Shown here: positions 12,801 through 27,800 of the stretch, in pieces
Layout: the number at the start of each line of letters is the position of its first letter
Numbering within the stretch: the stretch's first letter is position 1
NCBI GenBank assembly: GCA_035041965.1
Contig: JAPYMA010001021.1
Span: 31,959 to 95,958, forward strand
Origin: Anisakis pegreffii
Taxonomy: Eukaryota > Nematoda > Chromadorea > Rhabditida > Anisakidae
Direction: 5' to 3'
Length of the DNA: 64,000 nt
The notes under the pieces: generated by a model
What the model saw: the letters and a program-made list of their open reading frames with translations, nothing else
Databases searched by the model: none
What the model was told of the DNA's origin: nothing
Made by a program: the position numbers and the translations under genes

Positions 12801-15800
12801 CCAGGGAACCTGTTAGCCCTTATTATTATTATTATTATTATTACTATTATTAATTAATTAATTAATTAATATGATGACTTACGATGCTTTTTTGAGTTTA
12901 ATATTATTATTGATAGTGTTTAATGAGACTGGCTGCTGCTGCTGTTGTTTCGCCTCTTTGCAAGGATTGTAGATGACACTGATATTGTCTGAGTCACGAC
13001 TTTCGGATGTGGTGGAGGCATCGCTTTGACTGCCACCATCTTTATATATTATTATTTATTATTATTATATTATTTATTATTATTATTTATTTATTATTAT
13101 TATTGCACAAGGACAACGAGAACCCGACCTGTGCTCTGGACACTTGGTGCCCGCAGTGTCCTATGGCTCATCATAGGACTAACGACGCCGATAGTTGGAC
13201 TCTGATTTTGCGCTGCAACAGAACCACCGCCACACGGGGTGTTTTTGATGAGGACTGCTGCTGTTGTTGACGGTGGTGTTGTGGTTGTGGTCACGATCAC
13301 TGACGGGGAGTTGCTGACTGGGGAAGAAGAGGTGGTCTCGACTGGAAAAGATATAGAGCTGCAAGTTGAGGTAGGTGGCGTGGGTGGCGGCGGCGGCGGC
13401 GCGAAATTCAAATTCGAATTCGACGTTGTTGCAGCCGAATAGCCACTCGTTGCAGCCGCCACACCACCACTACCATCTACATCCACCGCGTCCACCTTCT
13501 TGTTTCGGGTGGTCCTGCACGGAATTTTTTCCGAGCCGGCTTGCTCCCCTTGGATTACTGTAGTTGTTGCAACAACACCGACACCACCATCATCATATTC
13601 ATCATACTCACACTCATCGTCACCACTAAATAACTTCTCATCACTCAGAGAATTTTGCTCATTCGCTCTTTTTGCATCGGTGGTGAGCGGTTGCTTCCGG
13701 TTTTGCTCTGCCAACTCCAGCTCCACGCCACGCTCCGCATCCAAACTTCCCACCACCATTGCTTGATTTTCGCCAACACTCTTCAATTTCTTGCCTTCGT
13801 CGAAAACCACAGCCTTGCTCTCAGATGAGCTGCTGCTCTTTAGGCGATTATGACTAGGAATATCGCCATTCGTGTCAGAATACCGAGTAGAGTTGGGTGG
13901 TGGAACAGCGATTCTCGATACAGCAACCCGTGGCGCTGAGATACCTTTCACAGCTAAGACTGGCTTCGTTTCCTGCAAAAATTTTATCATATCAGCACCT
14001 AAAAAACTCCCATATAACAGGGTAACACACCTAATGAAACAGTGATTTGAATAAATATTCTGAATTCGTGATAAAGTCACAAACGCAATCCTAAAATGAT
14101 GAACTAAACCACTCAGCGCCAAAAAATCGCTGCAAGAGCAGCTCATCTAACAATTGCAGCTTTCTATCTAACTAACGTACAGCTCTATATCCACATTTTT
14201 GTGAATATAACATGACATGATATAATAATTCACCAAATGAAAGTGAAGCAATACAATAAACTAATTACAACAACAATAGCATTACATAGCTGCAATAGAA
14301 ACGTACTATATAGCTGCAATAGAAATATTACATAGTAAAACAACAATACAATACACATGTATTCTGTAAAATTCTATTTATCTATTAAAACGATTTTCGT
14401 GTCGGGACCAGATCACTAATGCAGCTCTCTACCGCAGCTCAATAATATCTCACCTGCGGACTTGAGGGCTGCTGCTGTACCACCAGCTGTGGCTGTGAGG
14501 CACCGATAGGTGACGGTCTTGGCCCAACCGGTAGCCCTGATCCCACCGTCTTTTTTTCCGCCTCAATTCCGACCGAATCAGTCGATCTCAACTCCTGCCT
14601 TGCCACTGTCTTCAAGGCTGACGTCCCGATTCGTCGCCCTGTCAAATGACCTCCTTGATCTTGACCTTGACCTCGAGCTTGATCTTGACCTCTGACTCCG
14701 ACCCCACCACCATTGAGCGATGAATTTTTCGAAGAAGCAGCCGAAATGAGACTCATCGAAGACGACGATTCGGTGGAGGAGACTGGAGAGCAGCTGCCGA
14801 AGCCAGCCGCCGAATATGCTGAGTAGTCCAAACCTTCGCAGTCCTCTTCGCTACTCCTTGAATTCCTCCTGAAAATTTGATCAATTCCTTAAGATTTTCC
14901 CAAATTTCTCGGGCAATGAAATGTTGTTTCCCGGGCAACTGATACACAGGGAAAATACACTAATACACTGCGAACATTGGGTGGCTGCTTTTCCCGGGCA
15001 ACCACTTTCATTGCCCGAAAAATTTCTGCCTCATACCTAATACAGCTCTATATAAAACATTACTCCTATTCCTATTCGAAATCAATAAAAATTCTCTACT
15101 TCAAAGAACCCGAATTTCTTGCCTATGTCTCTCACTCTCCTATAAAACTCTCGCCTTACTCAAAACCACATACTGATTTCAATAATACCAACAAATAACA
15201 ATAATAATAATAAATAATAAACACAATACAATAATAATAAATAATAAACACAATAACAACATAACAAATAACAATACTAATGAACCGAATCACCCATCTC
15301 AACACCACCTTCACAAATTCCTCCACTCAGTTGCACACTAACAACCATCCCGTCCCGTCCCGTCCCACCCCATTCCATCTATTGCAGCACTATACCCATA
15401 TATTACAAAACTTACTCAGCAGTCAGCAGCACTGCACTCTGTCACTTCAAAGACGACGACGTTAATAAATCAACCAATTTATTCATTTATTATAAAATAA
15501 AACAAAAACCGGATTTTGCAGCTCTATTCCGAACGTTTCGTTGCGTTTACTTTTATTACTTATGATATTTATTACTGTTGTTATTTCTATTATTATGGCA
15601 GTATTACGTAATACTGTCATTGGCTTAGTCATATAGCGCAACTCGGGTCGTAGATATATCTGTGTATGTATATATACACGTTTGGTATCATACATACCCT
15701 TCCAGGCAAGTTCAATCCCCTTCGCGTCAATAATTTTTGTCAAAATTCGATATTTTGTCAAAATTTGTCAAAATATTTGTCTCATGAAAAATCGATTGCT

Positions 15801-18800
15801 TGCCTTTTCTCTCGTGATGAGCGAACTGTATGCGGTGGTTTTAACGTGGTTGGTTTCGATAGGGGCTGGCGATGTTGTTGGTGGTGATTTAGCGCTGCAG
15901 CAGCAGCACTGGATATCTGCTGGTGGTGATTTTGGGCTGCACAATTCGGATTAACGTTTCTTGAAGCGCGTTTCTGCTGCTGCTGCTGGAGTTGGTGTGA
16001 TGCCAATGCGGTAGTAGTGCTGGAACAGGCTGCTGCAGAAGAGGTGGCTGTGGCTGAGGTTGAGGTTGAGGCTACGGTGGCTGAGGTTGGAGTCGAGGTT
16101 TGGTCTCGAGGCGATGACGACCGATGAACAACGCCGAGCCCTGTTGAGGCGGCTGCTCCTGTTACATCGCAACTGGATGCTGCTGTTGCAGCACTCTTCT
16201 TGAGTCCTAACTGGAAATTCAACTCGATTCGATTCAATACAAATAGAAACCTCAAATCCAACTGAAAACATACTCAATTGAAAACTCAAAACATTATGAC
16301 AAATTATGGCAAAACATTATGACAAAACATTATGGCAAGAACATTACGACAAGCATTATGGCAATCCAACTGAAAGCACACTCAACAGCTATGGTAAAAG
16401 TTGTCCTTCAAATTTTTAAAAAAGTTTCATCCCTTCTAACTTCTCTAACTCTAATATACATCACCCATCCTCATATATCCATCCATATCCCCACATCCCA
16501 ATCCCCAACCACACAACCAACCACCAGATTATCACTCCAACAATCTCCCCAAGACTATTCCCAAAGGGCTATCACTTACTTACATCACTTACTTACTTCA
16601 GCAATCAATATATTTAAATATTATTCTAAACTCAATTCCCCACATCCATTATTTTAGACTTACACATAAATATACACACATTATTACTATTAAAAGTATC
16701 CAGTATTTGAAAAAGTAGGCAAAAGTAACTTAATTATAAAGTTACCCGTTAACACATCGATGATTATATTCATTATTATGACAATTATTATTCATTAGAG
16801 TAACAGTAATGATAATAGTAACAAGAATAATAGTAAGATTACTCTTACTTTATATTACTTCTTATTACTTTATAGTTAAAATTACAGCTTTTTACCCTTT
16901 GGCCTGGTTCCTGAACCGTGAAACGCTTTCATTTCATTCATTATCCACCATATACTCACATATATATTATATAATCAATCAATGAAATTTAATTAAAAGC
17001 GAACAGCAAAACAGACAGATATTGTGCTGCAATATGCAATGCGCAGTGAAGATATTGCGCTGCATCATGCGTTCATTTACTCACCCATCGCAGCTATCTA
17101 CCCATGCATATGATTCTATTCTATCTAATTTCATTTTGGGTCCCAAAGGGAATTTGGACGAAGCCTTTCACTTGATTACAAGGAGAGATAACAGAAAATT
17201 CTTTTTTGCGTCATTACCCTTCTATTAGATTAAATAAACGATTTAAAGCTGCAGAATAGTGATTTGAAGCTGCGGAATTCGGATTAATGTGTCTTGCAGC
17301 GATTACTTATTATCAAGTTCATATATTTAACATTATTTATTACTATTCATTATTTTTATTACTATTATTATTCACCTTATTCGATGAGGACGTTTGCGCG
17401 AGTTTGGCGGGTGCTTTTAGTCCGGAACTTTTTGGTCTTGCCAATCCGGAAGATTTGTTGGCACTATGCCCAGTTCCCGCCGGATTACCACCACCACTGT
17501 TGGCAAAGTGCCCATTCGTTGTAGGACGCTGCTGTTGTAATTGTTTTGATGCTGACGAAGCACCACTGGTCGTCGTTGCACCACTACTGCTACTCGTACC
17601 ACTCTTCCCGTCCGGAGGTGGTATAGCTGCTCCTGCCGCGTTTAAGGCTCTCGACCGGTCCTGAAACGAAAACTTCGCTTCATTTCAAATTACTGTAGAG
17701 CTTGGCAATGACCCAATATTTTCGCGAATCTCCTCACCTTTTTTTCTTTAGTGCTACTGTTGTTGTTGAACAGTCTTATTTTGAGCATCTTTGATGATGG
17801 TTGTGAAGCTGCAGCAGCAGCAGTGGCACCAGTAGTTGATCGACTACTGCAGCTAACCAGCGACGGTATGGAGCTGCTATAGGTGGCCGACGAACTCGCT
17901 ATTGAGCTGCTACGTGAAGAACATCGCGATATGGATGCGGACGATTGCGACGAACAGTTATTATTATTATTATTGTTTACCAAACTGCTGAAAAAATTTT
18001 TTCAAAATTCTCACATTCCATCAATCGATCAAACTACATTTTTTTTCAAATTTGAAATCACAGCTCTCTCTCTGCAAATTCAGCTGCAAAATTGATTTCA
18101 CTACAGCAAACTACAACGTACAGACTACAAACACCACACCTCGAATTCAACTTAGTTGTGGTTGATGGACGTTGTAGTCTGGTGTTACTGCCGTTGCTAT
18201 TTGTGGACAACGGCTGTCTTGAGGGGGCCGTTTGACCGTAATTATTATTGGCGGGTGCTTTCTGTCCGCTTGATTTCGAAGATGGAGCGATTATACGTTG
18301 GGGTGACGTTCGCAGACGCTCTAAAATCACACTGCTATGATAATAATAATAATATTAATAAATATGATAATAACAATACAATACTATAATAATACAATAT
18401 AATAATAATATAAAAATAATAACACACTAATTAATCTCATTACAGAATCACTAATTAGACAAATCGTGCTATATAGCTGCATCAGCACAAGACAATACAA
18501 CGCAATTAGTTTGTTGCAGCACTATAACATCATTCATTAATAAATACACACTTCAAAACGATGCTCCATAGATACATCGTTCCGTCGTTCTCTTACAGCA
18601 CAAAATCTTGGCCGTGAATAAATATTCTACACACATTAACATACAATATAAACGAATCAATCAAAATTTGAACTCTAATTTTACAGCTCTATATCACTGA
18701 AATCAAAGTAGTAAAAGAATACTTTATGTGATCAAATCGATTGATCAAATTAATCGTGATTGATTGATCAAATTAATCAAAACTGATCAAACGTGATCAA

Positions 18801-21800
18801 ATTAAAAGAATACTTTACATGACCAAATGAATAAAACAAGACAAAATTCAAGAACACAATATAAGCGAATGCCCTCCTCAATCTCAATCCAAAAACGACT
18901 TATAAAATGCTCATCCAACCACTCACCTCACCCCACCACCCTCCCCTACCCCACTCACCACCCATATCTACCACTCTCAAATCAAACCAATCAGACATAA
19001 TCTCAAAGACAGATGTTCTCTATATCCAAATCAAATCAAATCACTTCAATCCTCCCACCCATCACCCAATGCCCAGTCACTCACTTCCTCTTCCTCATAA
19101 AAAACGCCCTCTCCTTTCAAATAACCAATACCATAAATCAGGAAAATACCTCACCTCAATGTCCTCATCAAATCATCAAATTCCCAGGTCAAATCTGCTT
19201 TAACAGCCCAATTACTGACCGATACCTAAATCTCAATCTAAATCTTAATCTCACTCCTCTAATCCACTGTAATACAATCTTACTTTATATCATCTAATGA
19301 TAACTTTATACCACCTTCATACCTGTACTTTATACCTTACTTCATAGCATCTAATGATAACTTTATGCCATCTGATAATGATAATGATAAAAGTCATCCA
19401 ATAACAGTAACAACAATAATAACAATGAACAAGAACGACCACATATAACAATCTCCTCTACTGCAGCTAAAAATCCAATTAAAACACTCATCTACTCTAA
19501 TCCTAAGCTAAATTCCTCACTAAATACCCATCAAAATTTCCTCTAAAACAATTCTAATGCAGCTTCATATCACCATCAACTCATTCATCTAAAGTCATCT
19601 AAAGCAGCCAAATATTATCACTCCTCTCCTAGTCACTACACCCAAAAACGATCATTATAATTTTATAAAAGCATCACCCATCCATCCATCCATCTATCTT
19701 GCAGCTCAATATCTATCTATCCATCTTCACATCGCATGCACATACAACAACCACATAATAGTACCCATTAGTCATTACTAACTATTGCTCATCATGCAAA
19801 TAAAACGCTATCCTCAACTTGTAGCATAGAGCAGGGCAGGCAGCTTCCTTCCTTCCTTGTTTCATGGCTTGCCTCCTCCTTTTATCTATCTTGCAGCTCA
19901 ATATCCATCCATCCACTCAGCTTTTTACGTATCTTGCAGCTCAATATCCATGCATCCACATCCACATTCATCTACATATCTATTGAGATCATCAGCTTTC
20001 GTCCATCTATCCAAAGATGCCCTATTCGTGCCGAGACCCAATCCAATCCATTTTAACTTAACTCCTCTCTTAAATATCCCATAAAACAAACGAACGCCTT
20101 CTCCTCTTACTTATATATCCTCAAAAATATCTTCATTCCTCAGATATCCCATGCTAATCCTTATTTGTACTATTGATATATCCATCAACGAGATATAATA
20201 TATCCACGTCAATATCCTACTATCCATCATCCATCTACACGCACTTGTTCCTAGTGAAAAAAACCTTAGTCCATATCTAACAGCTCTATATTTTTAGTAG
20301 CCCTCTTACGTTCTCTCCTATAAGGGAGAACTCAAAACTTGAAAGGTAGATTAGAGGTCTCGAACGGAAAATTTCATCGACAGAAATCAATAGCCTAACT
20401 ACTTACTCAATCCAGAACCGAGGCTAAAGTCTCAACGACCACTTCACTAATCAAATTATTTAGCTGTATCTAATCCAATAAAAGGATTGTGCTCACCTCC
20501 TACAGCCCAATATCCAATCCAATTCAATCCAATAATAACAACTATATTATCCTCGAACTACCCTCCCCCTCCTTCCTTTAATTAATCTCGTAATATCCCC
20601 ACAAATCTAATCACAGTCACAGTCACACATCTGCACTTCTAAATTCTTCTAAATTCTAAAATCCACAAATAACAGCTATAAATCCCGCAATATCCACTCA
20701 CATCTACAAGACAATCTGTCATATTACAGCTATATATCATCCGTCTACATCTCCACATTCACATACCACAAACAAACTCATTACAAATCTCAAATACTTG
20801 TCTTAAATCATAACACACTCAGATACAACTGTTCATATTACATAATACATAACTCATTACATATTAAATACTAATATATTTAGCTGTTATAGCGTCTAAT
20901 ATTGAGCTGCAACTAAACTGGGATATCACTGTTTGACCACAACAAAAAATAATATTTAGCTGCTACAGTCTAAGCAACTGCCTAAAAGCTAATTTAATGC
21001 TAAAATAGTACAAATATCGCAAATTATGATGGGATATATAGCTGCAGCAGACATTTTATCTACATAAAAGAATGTTGATATAAAGCTGCAACAAGAATTC
21101 GGTGGTGATTAATTGCGAAACAGCACACTATATATGTATGTATCAAATAACGACGGAAGAACGCTACCATATATCGCAGCTATATATCATATAAATACCG
21201 CAGCACCATACTTTATAAACGCTCTATCAGATGTACTTACTTACCTCATCTTAAATATCCAAAGATATCTCAAAATATCCCAATTCCCTCTATCTTACAT
21301 GCAATCAACCCATCTATCTTTATCTTCATCTACTATCTACCTTAATAATCCATCACGACAAGCAGCAATAAATCCTCCTATATCCCATATGATGTCTTCA
21401 TTCAGATATTGAGCTGTAATCCCCGCTAAATAGCTGCTAATCATGCAGCTACATATCCCAAAAATGCGCGAAAACGTTGCGTTCTTCACTTACAATTAGC
21501 AAAAAATGCGCGAAATACTGCTGTTGCAGCTAGATATCAACGGAAAAGATGTCTAACTGGAAACATGCTGCAGCTTCATATCAACGGGCCAGATGTCGAT
21601 GTCTACAATAGAAACAATTCTGTTGCAGCCTCATATCAACACTCAAATGCTCAAATGATGCAATGCAGCCATCTTAAGTACAACAACAACGCAATACAAC
21701 ACAATACACCAATAACAGCTCTATACCCATCATCCATTCTTCATCTAACACCATATATAAATGTCATATGCAAAGAGAAAGAGTACATATTCACTAGATA

Positions 21801-24800
21801 TATTATATCTCATAAGAGCCCGATCCTATTCAGTCTCAATTAACACCACATCGGTTAGATAATCCAGTGAATTCAATGAGCCTTGATCACTCAAATGATC
21901 AGTCATTCAAGTGATCTGATCTGTCATAGACTCCAGCAAAGAGACTCACCACTGCTTACTCACTTAGCTGTCAAAATATCGCTTAGATATATCCATATCC
22001 GCATGGATATGCAAAGAGATCAAACCATAGATCTTGATTGGATTAACGCAGGCAGATAAAAGCGAATGCGGATATCTATTTCATTATCTGCCTGCTGCAG
22101 CTTCATATCATCGTCTCATGTCATCACTTGTCACATGACAAATGCAGATCGTGACAAATTGTATGTGACAAATTCTATAACAGCGCTATAATTTTATTCA
22201 TTATTATTAAAGAGCCATTTCTAACACCACTACCTCTAGCATTAGACGTTGGTGCTTCCCTGGACGTTGTGTGTATCCTCGATGGGGCCAGCAGCTTTGA
22301 ATGCGGCACACTCGTCTGATACGGGGTAGCCGGATGGTCCAACGCCACAGGACCTGCAAGCCGTGTCGATGACGAAGGGCACGGCAACCTGAAATTCAAC
22401 ATAATACATAAATATTTCACACTACGCGGTATAGTGCTGCGAGATTCTGTGAGTGCAGTAAGCGAACTGAATATCTGGCTGCAACACACGATTCTGGTCT
22501 CACACCGATGACCGATGTGACAGCTCTAAATTTCCGCTCAGGACAAAGTGAATCTCTACTTCGATAGGGGCTAGGGAAGGGGGGGGTAATTTGATAAACT
22601 ATTAAAAATTAACTGGAATTCCAAGCTCCCCCTAACCTTCAATTATATTCTGCCCTGTCCCAGCAAGCTATAATTATCTGCTTTGCATATCTCATTAAAC
22701 AACAATCTATAACACTAAAAAGATGCCCTTTGTTATAAAATTGCTACAATTATTACCTCGCTCTCTCCTGCAGCCTTATATCCCAACCAGTCGCCTTAAT
22801 GACAGCCCTATATCCACATTAATATTCCGGCATACCAATTGTCATACTCCATTCTACTCCACTGTCACATCGCCCAGTAACCCTCTCCCTCTGGCTCTCT
22901 AAGAGCGGCGGCATTTCCCTTTGATCTCTCTGCTATCAGCGGCATTTTCTCTTTGATCTATTACCCATCCACATAGGCCAAAAACTCATCATCGCATTGC
23001 ATCGCATCTCCTCACACAAAAAATTCAAACATCAATTTACAACAAATTCGATTTGGCACCAATCCAGAATCGCTCCAGAATAATTAACATTCCTTGCAGC
23101 TAAATATCTAACCGCTCACTTCACATTCTCGCAGCACTATATCACTGTACAATGCATACAATAAATTTTTCTCGCAGCACTATATCACCACCGCAAAATA
23201 AATTCAAACCGAACACCACTGACAACTGATAACACAATTCCGATAATATGGCGGCTGTAATCATCACCACCACCACAAATTCCGTAACTATTACAGCTCT
23301 ATAATCGCCCATATTACAGCTCTCTATCAACAATATTACAGCCCGTCTCATCTCACATTCAAATATTATTATCAAAAACGAGGCGTCCATCCGTATGGCG
23401 CCTTCAATCCTTCCTTGCGCATACCATTTATCATCATCACTGTTATTATTATTGTGTTACAACATTATAAGATTCACACCTTCCCATCATAAAAGTATAT
23501 ATATAATACTCCTAACTGCCCACATACTTACTTTATATCATCTTATTTACAAGTAATAATAATAAACAATAATAATAAATAATAATAATAATAATTACTT
23601 GCTACTCGGAGACATGACTGCCTTGTTAGCTGCACGCGATACGGACTGTTTTGCGGATGCTAAAAAATACTTTTATAACTCAATAGTAATAAACATAATA
23701 AACAGTAATAAATAATAATAAATAACAATAATATAATAATAATAAATAATACTACCCACCTCCCAGTGCTCTTGAAGACTGTTTAATCTGTTGTTTGAAT
23801 GTCGACAGTGCGTATAGCAGCGATAGAACGGCTCCTAGCTGCCCATCTAGGATATCTATAATAATTATTATTATAATATATATTATATATATAAATATTA
23901 TATATTATATATTATTATTATATATATAAATATAACACCATAGTAAATAACAATAAATAAATAATACTATCACCCACATCCCCATTCCCGAACAATACTA
24001 TCAAACACCACTAAATCTAAAATAAATTCAATCACCTCACTACTTTTTTAAACTATTCAATTTCAAACACGAAACACATGTTGCAAATCGTAAATTTCGT
24101 TTTTTTTCTTGATATTGTGCTGCAGCAGACAAAACGTTTAGAATTCAAAAAATACAGCACAAAAACGCTTATAAAACTAAAATAACGACGATATTAATGA
24201 TTATTATTATCATAACGACAATAATAAATAATAAAAACAATAACATAGTAATAAATAATAATGAAAATAATAATAATATTCATTCATCTTAAATAACTCC
24301 CAAATAATGTTAATCACTCAATGATACCAGATAATCCTCACTAATAAATTACTCCGAATCCTTAAAGTAATCCATCTTCTGCTGCAGCTATATATCGAAC
24401 GTTTCAAACTCCATTATATAAAGAACTGCTTAACATTTTCAAAGAAGGGTCCCAGAGTGGTCGTGCCTCTTAATCCCCGTTCCCCAGAATCATGGAGAAT
24501 GTCGATGAGGAGTCGCAGAGTGGTTCAACAGCACACGAGTGCCCTCTTAATCTCCCCGCCGTTCCCTCATATGTCATATGATATCCATTTGGCTTAACTT
24601 TTGACTTCAACCCTTCAAAATAATTAAATCACATAATCCCGAAACGAAAAGATACACGTCTCTTAAATAGTCACTACCAAATGTCTAAATCTCTAAATCT
24701 ATTTCAAAACACTTTTAAAACCTCCTAACTCATGCCCACGATCAAGGCGAAGAGACTAGACTAGACCAGATTTCCAGGGGGGGGGAGACCAGACCAAACT

Positions 24801-27800
24801 CCTTTCAGAAGACACTATCATCTCAACCCCCATCCCAAAAAAAACCTCCACATGCTACCAGTCAGGTAAAAATCTTACCAACTGTACTTTATAGTTTACT
24901 CTCTCTTACTTATGTCCAGACTGATTACCACAAAAGTCAAGTCCAAGACATGCCTCCTCATGTAATAATGTACTGGTCATCATATCCATCACATAACTGA
25001 CCACTGCCTCCCTCTACCCATCATATCATCATGACCGCTCTTAATTGATCACGCAATACTACTCAACACCGGAACTAAAGCATCTCAACACGCACCACTC
25101 CCTCATGAATATTGCAGCTATATATCCATCCATCCACCCACCCCGCTAACCATCTTGCTACAATAAACCACATGTGCGTGCCAATGATTTATGGATATAT
25201 AGCTGCAACACAACGACCAGATACCATCACACCACATCAATTCATCTCTACAGACACGAAGACAAGTCAAGTCTCGCAATAAGGTATAAGGCATAATCCT
25301 AGGCCTAAGAAACCTGTACGAGGATATGATATCCATCGATATCCATCTAACCAAGTGAGATAGGCACTAACTGACAGCTCTATATTAAATATGCAGCTAT
25401 ATATCATCCAAACATGTAAAACACTCTCTTTATACTTATACTCATCATCCCACTCTTATGTAATAATCATCATTTTATGTCCTATCCTCATATCCGCACT
25501 TCATTAACACATCAACTGTTTACTTACTATTACTCACTATTACTTACACTTACTATTACTTACTATTTACTTACTTGTTATTATATCTATATATACAACA
25601 CCACTTAAGTTATGTAATCAAGTCAATTACATATCCTTAAGATTACCATCTTCAAGCTTCTTCTCATATTATATGAGTAACCGAATAAACTGCATAAAAG
25701 AAACAATATAAACTAAGTTCCCGAGCTGTTGGGTAAGTGGGTGGGTAAGTCTCGAGGTTGACCCACTCTGCGACTCCGCGATGAATTTCAACAACACTGA
25801 TAATAATAATACTCCATAATTTTCAATGAAAATCGAATATGAATCACACATGATCATCAATCCATCGTAATATTCAGATTCACAAACGAATACAAAAGAA
25901 GATACAAAAGATATACAGCTATCGCAGCTATATATCTAGACTCTGAATCATATCTTATCGCATCACATGTACACACAACTCATTCTATCCAACAAATTCC
26001 TGTCCAAAGCTCTATCTCGCAGCTTTATATCCACACTGACAGTCCCACTAATTACAAACACTAGCAGCAACCTAATGACTCATCATACAAGCAGTAAAAA
26101 TAACTCAACACATCGCTCTTTCAACACACTTAGAAGCTTTTTCTGTTTAAGATGAACCAAATCAACTGAAATTTTTCATCTTTTTCCCAAATAAACTAAA
26201 AAAGTTCATACAAATTACGAAATTTAGCAGCTAAGCCAAAGAGATTACGAAACCTTAATGATATCAGTGAGTCAGCGTGAATGCTGACTGATATATAGCT
26301 GCAAGACGAAGACAACGGAAGCAAGAAGATATATGGCTAGCTGGCTGGCTGGCTGGCTGCAAAAAATATGTGGCGTGGCTGTGGCTAGGGCGGAAAGAGT
26401 GCTGCTGCAGCTGTAATATGGATAAAGATAAAAATTAGTGTTGCTCTTGAGGTCCTGAGACGATTTTTACCGTATGAATCAGATTGCACTAATCAAAAAC
26501 AATAACAAACAAATCTTTCACTCTGTTCTACCAATTAAAGTATCCAATTACATGTAAATGACCGAATCCTATCTCAAAGTGCGCCAAAATTTACCGCGCT
26601 CACGCAATTCAGAGAAATCCTAAGAGACGGGGGTCAATCTGTCCTATGTCTGTTGAACGGGCCATACGGGGTCAATCTGGGGACTGATCGGTGTGGATCA
26701 ATCACATGGGGTCGATTGATCCGTTGAGGGCAGATCGATCAGGTCAGACGGGTGCCAATCGGTCGTCTCCACTTGCAAAAAACATTCTTCTTCTTAATAT
26801 TATTATGATTATCAATGATCTCTTAAGAGAGACTAAGCCAATGCCTCAGAATAATGCTCTCCATCCATTAAAATTCGCACTCTTCGAACACAATTACAAC
26901 GAAGACGAACGCCATATTACAAAGAAATAAAGCACAAAAATTACACTCTCAAAAGACTACTGATTAACGAAGAGGGTGCCAGTGAAAAATACAAAATTCC
27001 GGCGGAAATACGACGAGGAAATGAGAGAGTGCCAGAGAGCAAAAGACAAGAGTGATTGATGTGATGATGAAATGATCAGATGAAAGCAGATGACAGCCGC
27101 CGTCACAAGCAAGGAATAAGGCTGCAAAATGCGATGTGATCGTTTCTTGCAGCTAAATAATTTATGTATTTGTTCGAGTCAATTGTGTTCTTTGAAAATC
27201 CCACTTCCTCCAAAAAAATTCTCCCTCATTAAGACTTAACAGAGACTACAGGAAAATGCGAGGGCGCCAGGCAATCAGAGCGAACTGAAAAGATCACAGG
27301 AACAAAAGAGAGCCTGAAAATGCCCAAGATAGAAACCAAGCCTAATAATTATCTGCTACCGATGACTCACCCTCATTATGAAACTCACACTCAACTCAAA
27401 CACTTACAAAAAATCCCAAATCATTACCCATACTTTCAGCTATTGCGCTGCAATACAGCACCACTAGCTGCCTCCTTATAACTGCTATATGGCTGCAGCA
27501 GAATTCTCTCATCTCTTATCACACCACATATAACAGCTATAAATTATTCCATGCCATCGCTATCTATTTAATTTATATACACATACATACACAGATACAT
27601 ATATAAACATAAAGAAATATAAATAAAATTATATATAATCAATATTCAAACTATTCTATAAATTACATAATAATAATAATATTAATAATAATAACAATAC
27701 TAAAATAAACACCACTACTATCAACTATCATTAATTCATCCCGTTATCTCAACTCAATTCAAATTGCAGCTCTATATCACGCAGTCTCAACTAACACCAT

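Noticed and set aside
15687..15720. Small unc-53 exon ending at a good GTATGT donor (IELAWKG)
   Set aside because: The donor is strong but no plausible 3' splice site precedes it, and the residues match nothing in the family. It remains possible because the neighbouring exon's donor is weak.
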